DNA of 64,000 nucleotides from Streptomyces sp. 846.5 (GTDB taxonomy: Bacteria; Actinomycetota; Actinomycetes; Streptomycetales; Streptomycetaceae): positions 3,396,001-3,460,000 of the forward strand of contig NZ_SOBN01000001.1 in assembly GCF_004365705.1 (NCBI RefSeq), in the 5' to 3' direction. Below are positions 48,954 through 57,021 of the stretch, piece by piece. Numbering within the stretch: position 1 is the first letter of the stretch; the number at the start of each line of letters is the position of its first letter. The notes below the pieces were generated by a model. It worked only from the letters and a program-made list of their open reading frames with translations, searched no databases and was not told the DNA's origin. Both the position numbers and the translations under genes were made by a program.

Positions 48954-50447
48954 GTGACAGTCCACCATCTCGACACCCTGCTCCTGGCCTTCTCGCTGGT
49001 CCTCCTCGTCGCCGTGGCCGCCGTGCGGCTCGCCTCCCGCAGCGGCCTGCCCAGCCTGCTGCTCTACCTCGGCATCGGCGTCGCCCTCGGCCAGGACGGA
49101 CTGGGCGTCGGATTCGACAACGCGTCACTCACCCAGGTCCTCGGCTATGCCGCGCTGGTGGTCATCCTCGCCGAGGGCGGCCTCAGCACCAGCTGGACCA
49201 GCATCAGGCCCGCCGCCCCCGCAGCAGCCGTACTGGCGACCGCCGGGACCGGCGTCAGCGTCGCGGTGACCGCCCTGGGCGCGCACCTGCTGGTCGGAAC
49301 CGACTGGCGGCTGTCGCTGCTGCTCGGGGCGGTGGTCTCGTCCACCGACGCCGCAGCGGTCTTCTCGGTGCTGCGCCGGGTCCCGCTGCCGTCCCGGCTC
49401 AGCGGGCTGCTCGAAGCCGAGTCCGGCTTCAACGACGCCCCGGTGGTCATCCTGGTCGTCGCCTTCGCCACCACCGGGCCGATAGACAGCTGGTACGTCC
49501 TGATCGGCTCGATAGCCATGCAGCTGGCCATCGGCCTGCTCCTCGGCCTCACCGTGGGCCGCCTGGGCTCGCTGGCGCTGCGCCGGGTCGCGCTGCCCTC
49601 CTCCGGCCTCTACCCCATCGCCGTGACCGCGCTGGCGCTGCTCGCCTACGCCGGGGGCGCGCTGCTGCACGGCTCCGGATTCCTCGCCGTCTACATCGCG
49701 ACGCTGATCCTCGGGAACTCCCGGCTGCCGCACGGGCCGGCCACCCGCGGCTTCGCCGAGGGACTCGCCTGGATCGCCCAGATCAGCATGTTCGTCCTGC
49801 TGGGGCTGCTGGTGACCCCGCACACCATGGCGGACGCGATCGGGCCGGCGCTGGTCGTCGGCCTGGTGCTGGTGTTCCTGGCCCGCCCGCTGTCGGTGCT
49901 GCTGACGATGACCCCGTTCGGCATGAACCTGCGCGAGCAGACCCTGCTCTCCTGGGCCGGGCTGCGCGGCGCGGTGCCGATCGTGCTCGCCACCATCCCG
50001 GTGGTCGCCCAGGTGCCGGGCGCGCACCAGCTGTTCAACATCGTGTTCCTGCTGGTCGTGGTGTTCACCCTGGTCCAGGGCCCGACGCTGCCCTGGGTGG
50101 CGCGACGGCTGCGGATCAGCGACCCGGGCCACGCGGACCGGCTCGACGTGGAGTCCGCGCCGCTGGAGCGGCTGCACGGGCATCTGCTGTCGCTGACCCT
50201 GGCGCCCGGCTCCAGGATCGCCGGCGTGGAGGTCAGCGAGCTGCGGCTGCCCAGGGGCGCGGCGGTCACCCTGGTGGTCCGGGACGGCGCCAGCTTCGTC
50301 CCCGGGCCGACGACGGTGCTGCGGGCCGGCGACGACCTGCTGGTGGTCGCCACCGACGAGGTACGGGACCGCGCGGAGCGGCGGCTGCGCACCGTGGACC
50401 GGGGCGGCAAGCTCGCCGGATGGCTCGGACAGCGCGACACCTACTGA
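48954..50447 (+). CDS. CPA1-type K+/H+ or Na+/H+ antiporter with RCK-C domain
   Basis: A 497-aa transporter with 12-13 membrane spans. The Asp pair of the ion site lies in LLEAESGFNDAPVVILVV (FNDAP), with VSSTDAAAVFSVLRR before it, as in NhaP2/CvrA proteins. The last 90 residues form a cytoplasmic TrkA-C/RCK-C domain (LTLAPGSRIAGVEVSELRLP to DLLVVATDEVR), which binds a nucleotide or c-di-AMP in relatives. The start is GTG 48954. An AT-rich segment with GTATACAT at 48903-48910 upstream may hold the promoter. Confidence 0.9.
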   Translation: MTVHHLDTLLLAFSLVLLVAVAAVRLASRSGLPSLLLYLGIGVALGQDGLGVGFDNASLTQVLGYAALVVILAEGGLSTSWTSIRPAAPAAAVLATAGTGVSVAVTALGAHLLVGTDWRLSLLLGAVVSSTDAAAVFSVLRRVPLPSRLSGLLEAESGFNDAPVVILVVAFATTGPIDSWYVLIGSIAMQLAIGLLLGLTVGRLGSLALRRVALPSSGLYPIAVTALALLAYAGGALLHGSGFLAVYIATLILGNSRLPHGPATRGFAEGLAWIAQISMFVLLGLLVTPHTMADAIGPALVVGLVLVFLARPLSVLLTMTPFGMNLREQTLLSWAGLRGAVPIVLATIPVVAQVPGAHQLFNIVFLLVVVFTLVQGPTLPWVARRLRISDPGHADRLDVESAPLERLHGHLLSLTLAPGSRIAGVEVSELRLPRGAAVTLVVRDGASFVPGPTTVLRAGDDLLVVATDEVRDRAERRLRTVDRGGKLAGWLGQRDTY

Positions 50448-50579
50448 CCGTGACGGCTCGGCAACAGCTCGCATCGTCACAGCTCACAGTGGCCACGGTG
50501 GACTATCGCCGCGGAATACCGCATCATTGACCGTCGTTAGCACTCATCAGGCGAGAGTGCCAGCCAGGAGGAAAAGACA

Positions 50580-50939
50580 GTGCCGACGTACCAGTACCAG
50601 TGCACCGAATGCGGCAACGGCCTCGAGGCGGTCCAGAAGTTCACGGACGACGCCCTGACCGTCTGCCCGGCGTGCAACGGCAGGCTTCGCAAGATCTACT
50701 CCGCCGTCGGCGTGGTCTTCAAGGGCAGCGGCTTCTACCGCACCGACAGCCGCTCGTCGTCGAGCAGCGCGGTGGGGGCGGCCAAGCCGGCCGCTGCTTC
50801 CTCGACGTCCTCGTCCGGCGACTCGTCGTCGAGCTCGTCCGGGTCGACGGGCTCCTCGTCGTCCTCGACGTCGTCCTCGGGCAGCAGCTCCGGCTCGGGT
50901 TCCGGTTCCAGCTCGGGAAGCAGCTCCCCCGCCGCCTGA
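50580..50939 (+). CDS. FmdB-family zinc-ribbon protein
   Basis: A 119-aa protein. The N-terminal FmdB domain (MPTYQYQCTECGNGLEAVQK, then CPACNGRLRKIYS) binds one zinc with two CxxC pairs and ends in VFKGSGFYRTDSR. The last 65 residues are almost only Ser and Gly. The start is GTG 50580, with AGGAGG upstream at 50568-50573. The role is unknown (putative regulatory protein). Confidence 0.88.
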   Translation: MPTYQYQCTECGNGLEAVQKFTDDALTVCPACNGRLRKIYSAVGVVFKGSGFYRTDSRSSSSSAVGAAKPAAASSTSSSGDSSSSSSGSTGSSSSSTSSSGSSSGSGSGSSSGSSSPAA

Positions 50940-51016
50940 CCCGAGTTTTCAGACGTCCGCGGAACGTAAGACCGACTGGGCCACGGCGGGCCCCGGCTCT
51001 TCGTATGCTGCCGCCC

Positions 51017-51868
51017 ATGGCCATCTCTCAGCACGAGCGACCAGCAGCCGATATCGGGATCATCGGCGGAACAGGTCTCTACGCCCTGGTGGACGATCTC
51101 GCCGAGGTCTCCGTCGACACCCCGTACGGGCCGCCCAGCGACTCCCTGTTCGTCGGCGACTTCGGCGGCCGCCGGGTGGCGTTCCTGCCCAGGCACGGCC
51201 GTGGGCACCGGATTCCGCCACATCGCATCAACTACCGGGCCAACCTGTGGGCGCTGCGCTCGCTGGGCGTGCGCCAGGTGCTGGGGCCGTGCGCCACCGG
51301 CGGGCTGCGGCCCGAGTACGGCCCCGGGACGCTGGTGGTCCCGGACCAGTTCGTGGACCGCACCTCGGGACGGACGCAGACCTTCTACGACGGTGAACGA
51401 CGCAGCGACGGAGTGCTGCCCGAGGTGGTGCACGTCTCCGCGGCCGACCCCTACTGCCCCGCCGGGCGGCTCGCCGCCCTGAAGGCCGCCGGGGCGTCCG
51501 GCTGGGAGCCGGTGGACGGCGGGACGCTGGTGGTCATCGAGGGCCCGCGGTTCTCCACCCGGGCCGAATCGCGCTGGTACGGGGCACAGGGCTGGGCGGT
51601 GGTCGGCATGACCGGGCATCCCGAGGCGGTGCTGGCCCGCGAACTGGGGCTCTGCTACACCTCGGTGGCGGTGGTGACCGACCTGGACGCGGGCGTCGAG
51701 ACCGGCGAGGGGGTGACCCACGCCGAGGTGCTGCGGGTCTTCGCCGGCAGCATCGACCGGCTGCGCGGGGTGCTGACCGGCACGGTCACCGGGCTGCCGG
51801 AGACCGCGGAACGGGACTGCGTCTGCTCGCACGCGCTGGACGGACTGGAGACCGGGCTGGGTTTCTGA
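51017..51868 (+). CDS. mtnP: S-methyl-5'-thioadenosine phosphorylase
   Basis: A 283-aa nucleoside phosphorylase of class 2 that splits methylthioadenosine with phosphate. Motifs: IGIIGGTGLYALVDD, FLPRHGRGHRIPPHRINYRAN (phosphate/ribose site), VIEGPRFSTRAESRWYG and GMTGHPEAVLARELGLCYTSVA. It starts at ATG 51017. It follows the FmdB gene by 77 bp, a common actinobacterial pairing. An intrinsic terminator follows. Confidence 0.92.
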   Translation: MAISQHERPAADIGIIGGTGLYALVDDLAEVSVDTPYGPPSDSLFVGDFGGRRVAFLPRHGRGHRIPPHRINYRANLWALRSLGVRQVLGPCATGGLRPEYGPGTLVVPDQFVDRTSGRTQTFYDGERRSDGVLPEVVHVSAADPYCPAGRLAALKAAGASGWEPVDGGTLVVIEGPRFSTRAESRWYGAQGWAVVGMTGHPEAVLARELGLCYTSVAVVTDLDAGVETGEGVTHAEVLRVFAGSIDRLRGVLTGTVTGLPETAERDCVCSHALDGLETGLGF

Positions 51869-51882
51869 CTGGGTTTCTGACC

Positions 51883-51912
51883 CTCCCTCACCCGTGGGGG
51901 TGAGGGAGTTTT
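51883..51912 (+). terminator. Intrinsic terminator with T-run behind mtnP
   Basis: CTCCCTCACCC and GGGTGAGGGAG pair perfectly around GTGG and are followed by TTTT. Confidence 0.85.
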
Positions 51913-52030
51913 CCACACCCCCCGGGTTGTCCACAGGAGGCAGCCGGGCGGCCACGGAGAGCCGGGCAAAGGGACATCGTGGAGGCAGTCCGGTCGGGAG
52001 CAGCCCGGCCGTCCCAGGAGGCGGTGTCCC

Positions 52031-52522
52031 ATGTCCCTGATGACCGAATCCCTGTTGAGCGTGAGCGGCAGTCCGGTACGCCGAGCCAACCGGCACCGGG
52101 CGGCACATTCCCTCCGCCCCGGCCCGGGCCGTGACCAGAGCCTGCCCGTCCATGAGCCGGAAGCATGGGACGAGGCGGGCTGGGACTACGGGGAGGACAC
52201 GTCCGCCACCGCAGACTCCGCCCCCGCGCCGGCGACGGCCGGTCCGCTCGCGCCCCGTCCCGCCGCGCTGCCGTGCGAGGCCCCCGCTGTGCCGCCGCGG
52301 CGCACCGTGGCGCCGTTCCCGCCGATCCGGGCCGGCGGCGGGCGGCACCGGCTGCCTGCCGCCGTGCGACGAAGGCCCGGGCCGATCGCCGCCGGGCTGA
52401 TGGTCGCGGCGACCACCCTCGCCGCCGGCTCCCTGCGCGGGATCCCCGCCCCGGCACCGAGCCACCCCGCCGCCGCGGCGCCGCTGCACATCGAGATGGT
52501 CGACGATCCCCCGCAGGAGTGA
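52031..52522 (+). CDS. Hypothetical single-span membrane protein
   Basis: A 163-aa protein with a long Pro/Ala/Arg-rich N-terminal part and one membrane span near residues 118-137 (PIAAGLMVAATTLAAGSL). AGGAGG lies 9 bp before the ATG, which supports translation. I do not recognise the family. Its place between mtnP and mscL is shared by small membrane proteins in streptomycetes. Low complexity leaves some doubt. Confidence 0.6.
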   Translation: MSLMTESLLSVSGSPVRRANRHRAAHSLRPGPGRDQSLPVHEPEAWDEAGWDYGEDTSATADSAPAPATAGPLAPRPAALPCEAPAVPPRRTVAPFPPIRAGGGRHRLPAAVRRRPGPIAAGLMVAATTLAAGSLRGIPAPAPSHPAAAAPLHIEMVDDPPQE

Positions 52523-52743
52523 TGTGGCCGGGTGAAATCAGAGCACCGCTCCGGCCGTGAGCCCTCGCCGGCGGGGCTTCCGGAGGCGTGACGTTTCCGC
52601 AGGTGGGAGTCATGGCCCTGGGGCGGCCAGGAAGCCCCTGGTGGGCCGTACGGGTGAATCCGGCGCGCGCGGCGGGACGCGCCGACTGCCATAGGTTCCC
52701 AGAACCCATCGGCCATCACACGCATTGCGAAGGAAGACACCCC

Positions 52744-53163
52744 TTGAAGGGCTTCAAGGCATTCCTGCTGCGCGGAAACGTCCTCGACCTCGCGGTCGCG
52801 GTCGTCATCGGCGCCGCCTTCACCGCCGTCATCAACTCGATCGTCAACGGCGTCATCAACCCGGTAGTCGGCCTTTTCGGCACCTCGTCCCTGAACGCCT
52901 ACAAGTCCTGCCTCAAGGGCTGTTCCAGCGGCGCGGTCAGTAACACCGGCATCTACATCATGTGGGGCTCGGTCCTGGCCGCCGTGCTGCAGTTCGTGAT
53001 CACCGCGGCGGTGGTCTACTTCTGCATCGTGATGCCGGCCAACCACTTCATGTCCAAGTACATCGCCAAGAAGAAGGCGGACGAGGAGGCTCTGAAGGCG
53101 GCCGAGCTCACCGAGGTGAAGCTGCTCGGGGAGATCCGCGACCTGCTCGTCCACCAGCGCTGA
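52744..53163 (+). CDS. mscL: Large-conductance mechanosensitive channel MscL
   Basis: A 139-aa channel with two membrane spans. The N-terminal MKGFKAFLLRGNVLDLAVAV helix and first span, the second span (LQFVITAAVVYFCIVMPANH) and a charged C-terminal helix are all present. The periplasmic loop carries two Cys (KSCLKGCSS), unusual for MscL. It starts at TTG 52744 with GAAGGA upstream. The pentameric channel opens under membrane tension at hypo-osmotic shock. Confidence 0.93.
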   Translation: MKGFKAFLLRGNVLDLAVAVVIGAAFTAVINSIVNGVINPVVGLFGTSSLNAYKSCLKGCSSGAVSNTGIYIMWGSVLAAVLQFVITAAVVYFCIVMPANHFMSKYIAKKKADEEALKAAELTEVKLLGEIRDLLVHQR

Positions 53164-53172
53164 AACGGAGAA

Positions 53173-53195
53173 GGCCGGGGCGCTCGGCCCCGGCC
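53173..53195. terminator. Hairpin between mscL and the converging small gene
   Basis: GGCCGGGGC and GCCCCGGCC form a 9-bp stem around GCTCG; it can end both converging messages. Confidence 0.6.
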
Positions 53196-53215
53196 CTTCA
53201 CTGCTCCGGTGTTGC

Positions 53216-53419
53216 TCAGCCGCCGTGGTGCGGCGGGGTCTCCCGCCGGTACCAGGCCTCGTCCCGGCCGCCGGACTCCTCGCCGCCCCAGCCGGTGTCC
53301 GTGTCGTCACGGCTGGGCCGGCTCAGCGGGTCCTCGAAGACCAGCCGCGCCCGTCCGGGCTGCGGCGGCTCCGGCTGCTGCTCCTGGGCTGCTGTCGCAG
53401 CGCTGTCGTCGTCCGTCAT
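53216..53419 (-). CDS. Small acidic hypothetical protein
   Basis: A 67-aa acidic protein. The segment ARLVFEDPLSRPSRDDTDTG and the end WYRRETPPHHGG look like a conserved short actinobacterial family of unknown function. It has no membrane span or Cys. It follows hrdD by 22 bp on the same strand, so it is probably in the hrdD transcript. Confidence 0.7.
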   Translation of the reverse strand: MTDDDSAATAAQEQQPEPPQPGRARLVFEDPLSRPSRDDTDTGWGGEESGGRDEAWYRRETPPHHGG

Positions 53420-53441
53420 GGGTTCAGGATAGGTCGCGCGC

Positions 53442-54413
53442 TCACGCGGCCTCGAAGCCCGAGTGGTCGGCGATCTTCCGGAGTTCAGCCAGGGCGTGCT
53501 TCTCGATCTGGCGGATCCGCTCGCGGGTGAGTCCGTGCTGCTTGCCGACCTCGGTGAGGGTCCGCTCGCGGCCGTCCTCCATGCCGTAGCGGGAGCGGAT
53601 GATCGACGCCGTGCGGTTGTCCAGACGGCCGATCAGGCCCTCCAGCTCCTCGCGGCGCAGCATGACCATGACCGCGTCCTCCGGAGAGGTCGCCCCGGTG
53701 TCCTCGACCAGGTCGCCGAACTGGGTCTCCCCGTCGTCGTCCACGGTCATGTTGAGGCTGACCGGGTCACGGGCCCAGTCCAGTACGTCCTTGATGCGCT
53801 CGACGGTGGTGTCGAGTTCGGCGGCGATCTCCGCGTGCTCGGCGTCGCGGCCCAGTTCCTTGGACTTCTCGCGCTGGACCCGGCGGATCCGGCCGAGCTC
53901 CTCGACCAGGTGGACCGGGAGGCGGATGGTGCGGGACTGGTCGGCGATGGAACGGGTGATCGCCTGGCGGATCCACCAGGTGGCATAGGTGGAGAACTTG
54001 AAGCCCTTGCCGAAGTCGAACTTCTCGACGGCGCGGACCAGCCCGGCGTTGCCCTCCTGGATCAGGTCGAGCAGCGGAAGTCCGCTGCGCGGGTAGCGGC
54101 GGGCGACCGCCACCACCAGACGGAGGTTGGAGCGGATGAACACGTCCTTGGCACGGGCACCGTCGGCGGCTATCGCACGCAGTTCCTCCTCGCTCGCCCC
54201 GCCGGCGGTGTCGCCGGTCGCGAGCAGGTGCTCGGCGAACACACCCGCTTCGATGCGGGTGGAGAGCTCGACTTCCTGGGCGGCGTCGAGCAGCGGGGTC
54301 CGGGCGATCTCGTCCAGGTACATGCCGACGAGATCGCGGTCGGCCTCACCGCTGGTCGGACGCGCGTTGCGGGTCCGGTCGGCCTTGTCGCGGACGACGG
54401 CACGGGTGGCCAT
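53442..54413 (-). CDS. hrdD: Group 2 RNA polymerase sigma factor HrdD
   Basis: A 323-aa sigma-70 protein without the long N-terminal region of HrdB. Region 1.2 is DLVGMYLDEIARTPLL. Region 2 has RLVVAVARRYPRSGLPLLDL to FKFSTYATWWIRQAITR (-10 recognition), region 3 HLVEELGRIRRVQRE, region 4 LTEVGKQHGLTRERIRQIEK (-35 recognition). The sequence is close to streptomycete HrdD, a dispensable paralog of the main sigma factor. A promoter with SigR/SigE-type elements lies upstream. Confidence 0.9.
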   Translation of the reverse strand: MATRAVVRDKADRTRNARPTSGEADRDLVGMYLDEIARTPLLDAAQEVELSTRIEAGVFAEHLLATGDTAGGASEEELRAIAADGARAKDVFIRSNLRLVVAVARRYPRSGLPLLDLIQEGNAGLVRAVEKFDFGKGFKFSTYATWWIRQAITRSIADQSRTIRLPVHLVEELGRIRRVQREKSKELGRDAEHAEIAAELDTTVERIKDVLDWARDPVSLNMTVDDDGETQFGDLVEDTGATSPEDAVMVMLRREELEGLIGRLDNRTASIIRSRYGMEDGRERTLTEVGKQHGLTRERIRQIEKHALAELRKIADHSGFEAA

Positions 54414-54492
54414 GCTTACTTCCTCTCGGACGACGTGACGGGCCTGGCTGACCCGTTCGTGGCTGCTTCGTGGCTGCCTTTCATAACGATGC

Positions 54493-54519
54493 AACGACCA
54501 GAATCCGGACATCATTCCC
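54493..54519 (-). promoter_or_regulatory. SigR/SigE-type promoter of hrdD
   Basis: On the minus strand GGGAAT (54519-54514) is followed after exactly 18 nt by GTT (54495-54493). This is the consensus of oxidative-stress sigma factor SigR and overlaps that of SigE. The hrdD gene is a known SigR target in S. coelicolor. The leader would be about 75 nt. Confidence 0.8.
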
Positions 54520-54750
54520 AAGGTGAGGATTTTTCTCCGCAGTTGCAGTATGCTGGCGGATTTTCCCGCGTTCGCATGCGGAGCGTGTCCGGTCGCTCAC
54601 AGAGTCGGGTCACGATCGGGTCCGCTGCTTGAACACTGCGCGTGTACCCCGTATGCCCGCCGTATGCCGGGGGCGTCCTGTTACTGGGCGTCCTGTACTG
54701 ACTGAAACGATTGTCCGCCGGGCCGTGGTTCCCCGCCCGTCGGAACGCAG
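54520..54750. other. Gene-free stretch upstream of hrdD with a short tandem repeat
   Basis: No gene is supported between the hrdD promoter and the terminator of the next gene. A short tandem repeat GGGCGTCCTGTTACT / GGGCGTCCTGTACT lies at 54671-54699. Further hrdD promoters may lie here but I cannot assign one. Confidence 0.5.
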
Positions 54751-54786
54751 CAGCTCCCGCCCCCTCCAGGAGGGGTGCGGGAGCTG
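54751..54786 (-). terminator. Terminator of the ArnT/YkcB-like gene
   Basis: CAGCTCCCGC and GCGGGAGCTG pair perfectly, with an inner CCCCTCC/GGAGGGG stem, 25 bp after the stop. Confidence 0.75.
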
Positions 54787-54810
54787 CGGGAACAGACCGG
54801 CTGGCGGCTG

Positions 54811-57021
54811 TCAGGACTTGCAGTAGTACAGCTTCTCCGTGGAGTTGGCGGTGTCCGTGGTGCTGGTGCTGCTGCTGGACGTCGAGCTGGTGCCGCCGTA
54901 GGCGGAGGCGCTGACGACGCTGCAGGTGGAGGTGACGTAGGCGGTCGCCGCCGAGTTGGCGTCACCGCCGCCCATACCGCCGCCGCCACCGGCCAGGACG
55001 TAGTGCAGCTTGCCCGAGGAGATGTACTCCTTGATCTGGGCCAGGCTCATCGCGGGGTCGCTCCCGGTGAAGCCGCCCATGGCGATGGCAGCCTTGCCGC
55101 CGCTCGACAGGATGATCCCGTCGGCCGTCTGGGCGCTGGACGTGGCCACCAGCCAGGTGGCGCCGTCCTGGTGGGCTTCCAGGTAGCTGAGCATCTGGGT
55201 GCTGACACCGCCGCCCATACCGCCGCCGCCGAAGCCGCCGCCCGTCGGAGCGCCACCGGCGGCGCCGGCACCGGCCGTGCCGTCGCCGGCCGTACCGCCG
55301 CCTGTCGGAGCACCGCTACCGGTCGGCGCATCGCCACCGGCCGCCGCACCGCTGCCGCCGCCCGGGAAGCCCCCGGAGGGCATCTCGCCGGCCTGGCCGC
55401 CGCCGGGGAAGCCCTGGCCGCCGGTGGTGCCGGTCGGCATCTCGCCGCCCGTACGGCCACCGAAGCCGCCACCGCCGGGCGCCCCGCCGCCGCCGAAGCC
55501 GCCGCCCGTGGAGGGGCCGCTGCTCGGGTTGGTGCCGTTGACCGCGCCGGCCGTCGCCGTGTCCGCCGCGTACGCGGCAGGCCCGGCCAGCAGGGCGATC
55601 AGCGCGGCCGCAGCACCTACGGTGAAGAGCGGTCCGGCCACCCGCCCGAAGCGGGCGACCAGCAGGAAGACCACCGCCGCGACCGCGAGCACCGCGATCG
55701 TCGGCCACAGCCAGCTGTCGAAGCTGGTGGAGCGGCGCAGCAGCACGATCGCCCACACCGCCGACACCGCGATGCCCAGCGGGAGCACCCAGGCCCAGGC
55801 CGCCGAGCGGACCCGGAAGGCCCGGAAGATCGCGAGCCCGCCGGCTCCGGTGAGGGCGGCGATCGCGGGGGCCAGCATGGTCGTGTAGTACGGGTGGAAG
55901 GTGCCCGAGGCGAAGCTGAAGGTCACATAGTGCGTCAGCAGCCAGCCGCCCCACAGCAGGTAGGAGGCGCGCTGCAGGTCGGTGCGGCGCCTGCGGCCGC
56001 GCAGCACCAGGGCGCCGACCAGGGCGATCGCCGCGAACGGGATCAGCCAGGAGATCTGGCCGCCGAGGATGCTGTTGAAGAGGCGTCCGATCCCGGCCGT
56101 GCCACCGAAGTTGGCACCGCCGCCACCGCCGCCCGCGCCACCGCTGTTGCCGGTGATGCGCGCCAGGCCGTTGTAACCGGTGACCAGGTCCCAGACGGTG
56201 TCCTTGGTGCTGGAGCCGACGAAGGGCCGGTCGGCCTTGGGGATGGAGTCGACGATGACCATCCACCAGCCGCTGGACACCACCAGCGCCACACCGGCGA
56301 TCAGCAGGTTGCGCACCCGCTTGAGCACGCTGCCCTTGGCCGCCCAGAGGTAGGCCAGGAAGAAGGCCGGCAGCACCATGTAGGCCTGCAGCATCTTGGT
56401 GTTGAAGGCGAAGCCGACCAGCACCGCGGACCACACCAGCGGCTGCAGCTTGCCGCTGCGGATCGCCTCCAGGCAGCACCAGGCCGCGGAGACGGTGAGA
56501 AGCACCAGCACCGGGTCGGGGTTGTTGTCCCGGGTGATCGCCACGGTGATCGGGGTGAGCGCCATGACCAGCGCGGCGACGGTCGCCGCGGTGTGCCCGA
56601 AGACGCGGCGGACCGCGCTGTAGAGGACGCCGACGGCGGCGATGCCGCAGGCCGCGATGGGCAGCAGCATCTGCCAGGTGCCGAAGCCGAAGATCCGGCA
56701 GGAGACCTCCATCACCCAGAGGGCGAACGGCGGCTTGTCGACGGTGATGAAGTTCCCGGTGTCCAGCGAGCCGAAGAACATCGAGGACCAGCTCTTGGTG
56801 CCGCTGAGCACGGCCGCGGCGTAGTACGAGTTGGCGTCGCCGTTCTCACCGAGCCCGTAGACGTACACGGCGGTGGCGAGCAGCAGCACGCCCCACAGTG
56901 CGGGGCGGGCCCAGCGGGGAGCGGTCTCCCGGCCGAGGAAGATCCGTTGCAGCAGTGATCGTCCCTGGCCGCGGAGCTGGTCGCTCCCGGCCGTCGGAGG
57001 GGCGGTTACATGCGCGCTCAT
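54811..57021 (-). CDS. ArnT/YkcB-like polyprenol-dependent glycosyltransferase
   Basis: A 736-aa membrane protein of the PMT/ArnT (GT39/83) superfamily. About 12 spans carry the catalytic first loop GENGDANSYYAAAVLSG with TVDKPPFALWVMEV. Loops hold glycine runs, and a Gly-rich insert of over 100 residues (about 490-600, GGFGGGG-type repeats) leads to a C-terminal outer domain (GATWLVATSSAQTADGIILS) and a Ser/Thr tail. This is the plan of Bacillus YkcB. It likely moves a sugar from a polyprenyl-phosphate to a wall polymer or protein outside. ATG 57021 overlaps the partner gene stop by one base. Confidence 0.88.
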   Translation of the reverse strand: MSAHVTAPPTAGSDQLRGQGRSLLQRIFLGRETAPRWARPALWGVLLLATAVYVYGLGENGDANSYYAAAVLSGTKSWSSMFFGSLDTGNFITVDKPPFALWVMEVSCRIFGFGTWQMLLPIAACGIAAVGVLYSAVRRVFGHTAATVAALVMALTPITVAITRDNNPDPVLVLLTVSAAWCCLEAIRSGKLQPLVWSAVLVGFAFNTKMLQAYMVLPAFFLAYLWAAKGSVLKRVRNLLIAGVALVVSSGWWMVIVDSIPKADRPFVGSSTKDTVWDLVTGYNGLARITGNSGGAGGGGGGANFGGTAGIGRLFNSILGGQISWLIPFAAIALVGALVLRGRRRRTDLQRASYLLWGGWLLTHYVTFSFASGTFHPYYTTMLAPAIAALTGAGGLAIFRAFRVRSAAWAWVLPLGIAVSAVWAIVLLRRSTSFDSWLWPTIAVLAVAAVVFLLVARFGRVAGPLFTVGAAAALIALLAGPAAYAADTATAGAVNGTNPSSGPSTGGGFGGGGAPGGGGFGGRTGGEMPTGTTGGQGFPGGGQAGEMPSGGFPGGGSGAAAGGDAPTGSGAPTGGGTAGDGTAGAGAAGGAPTGGGFGGGGMGGGVSTQMLSYLEAHQDGATWLVATSSAQTADGIILSSGGKAAIAMGGFTGSDPAMSLAQIKEYISSGKLHYVLAGGGGGMGGGDANSAATAYVTSTCSVVSASAYGGTSSTSSSSTSTTDTANSTEKLYYCKS

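Noticed and set aside
51888..52709. A 273-codon minus-strand frame opposite the small membrane-protein gene
   Set aside because: The sequence is Arg/Pro/Gly-rich without a ribosome site or known motif, and the plus-strand gene has AGGAGG at proper spacing.
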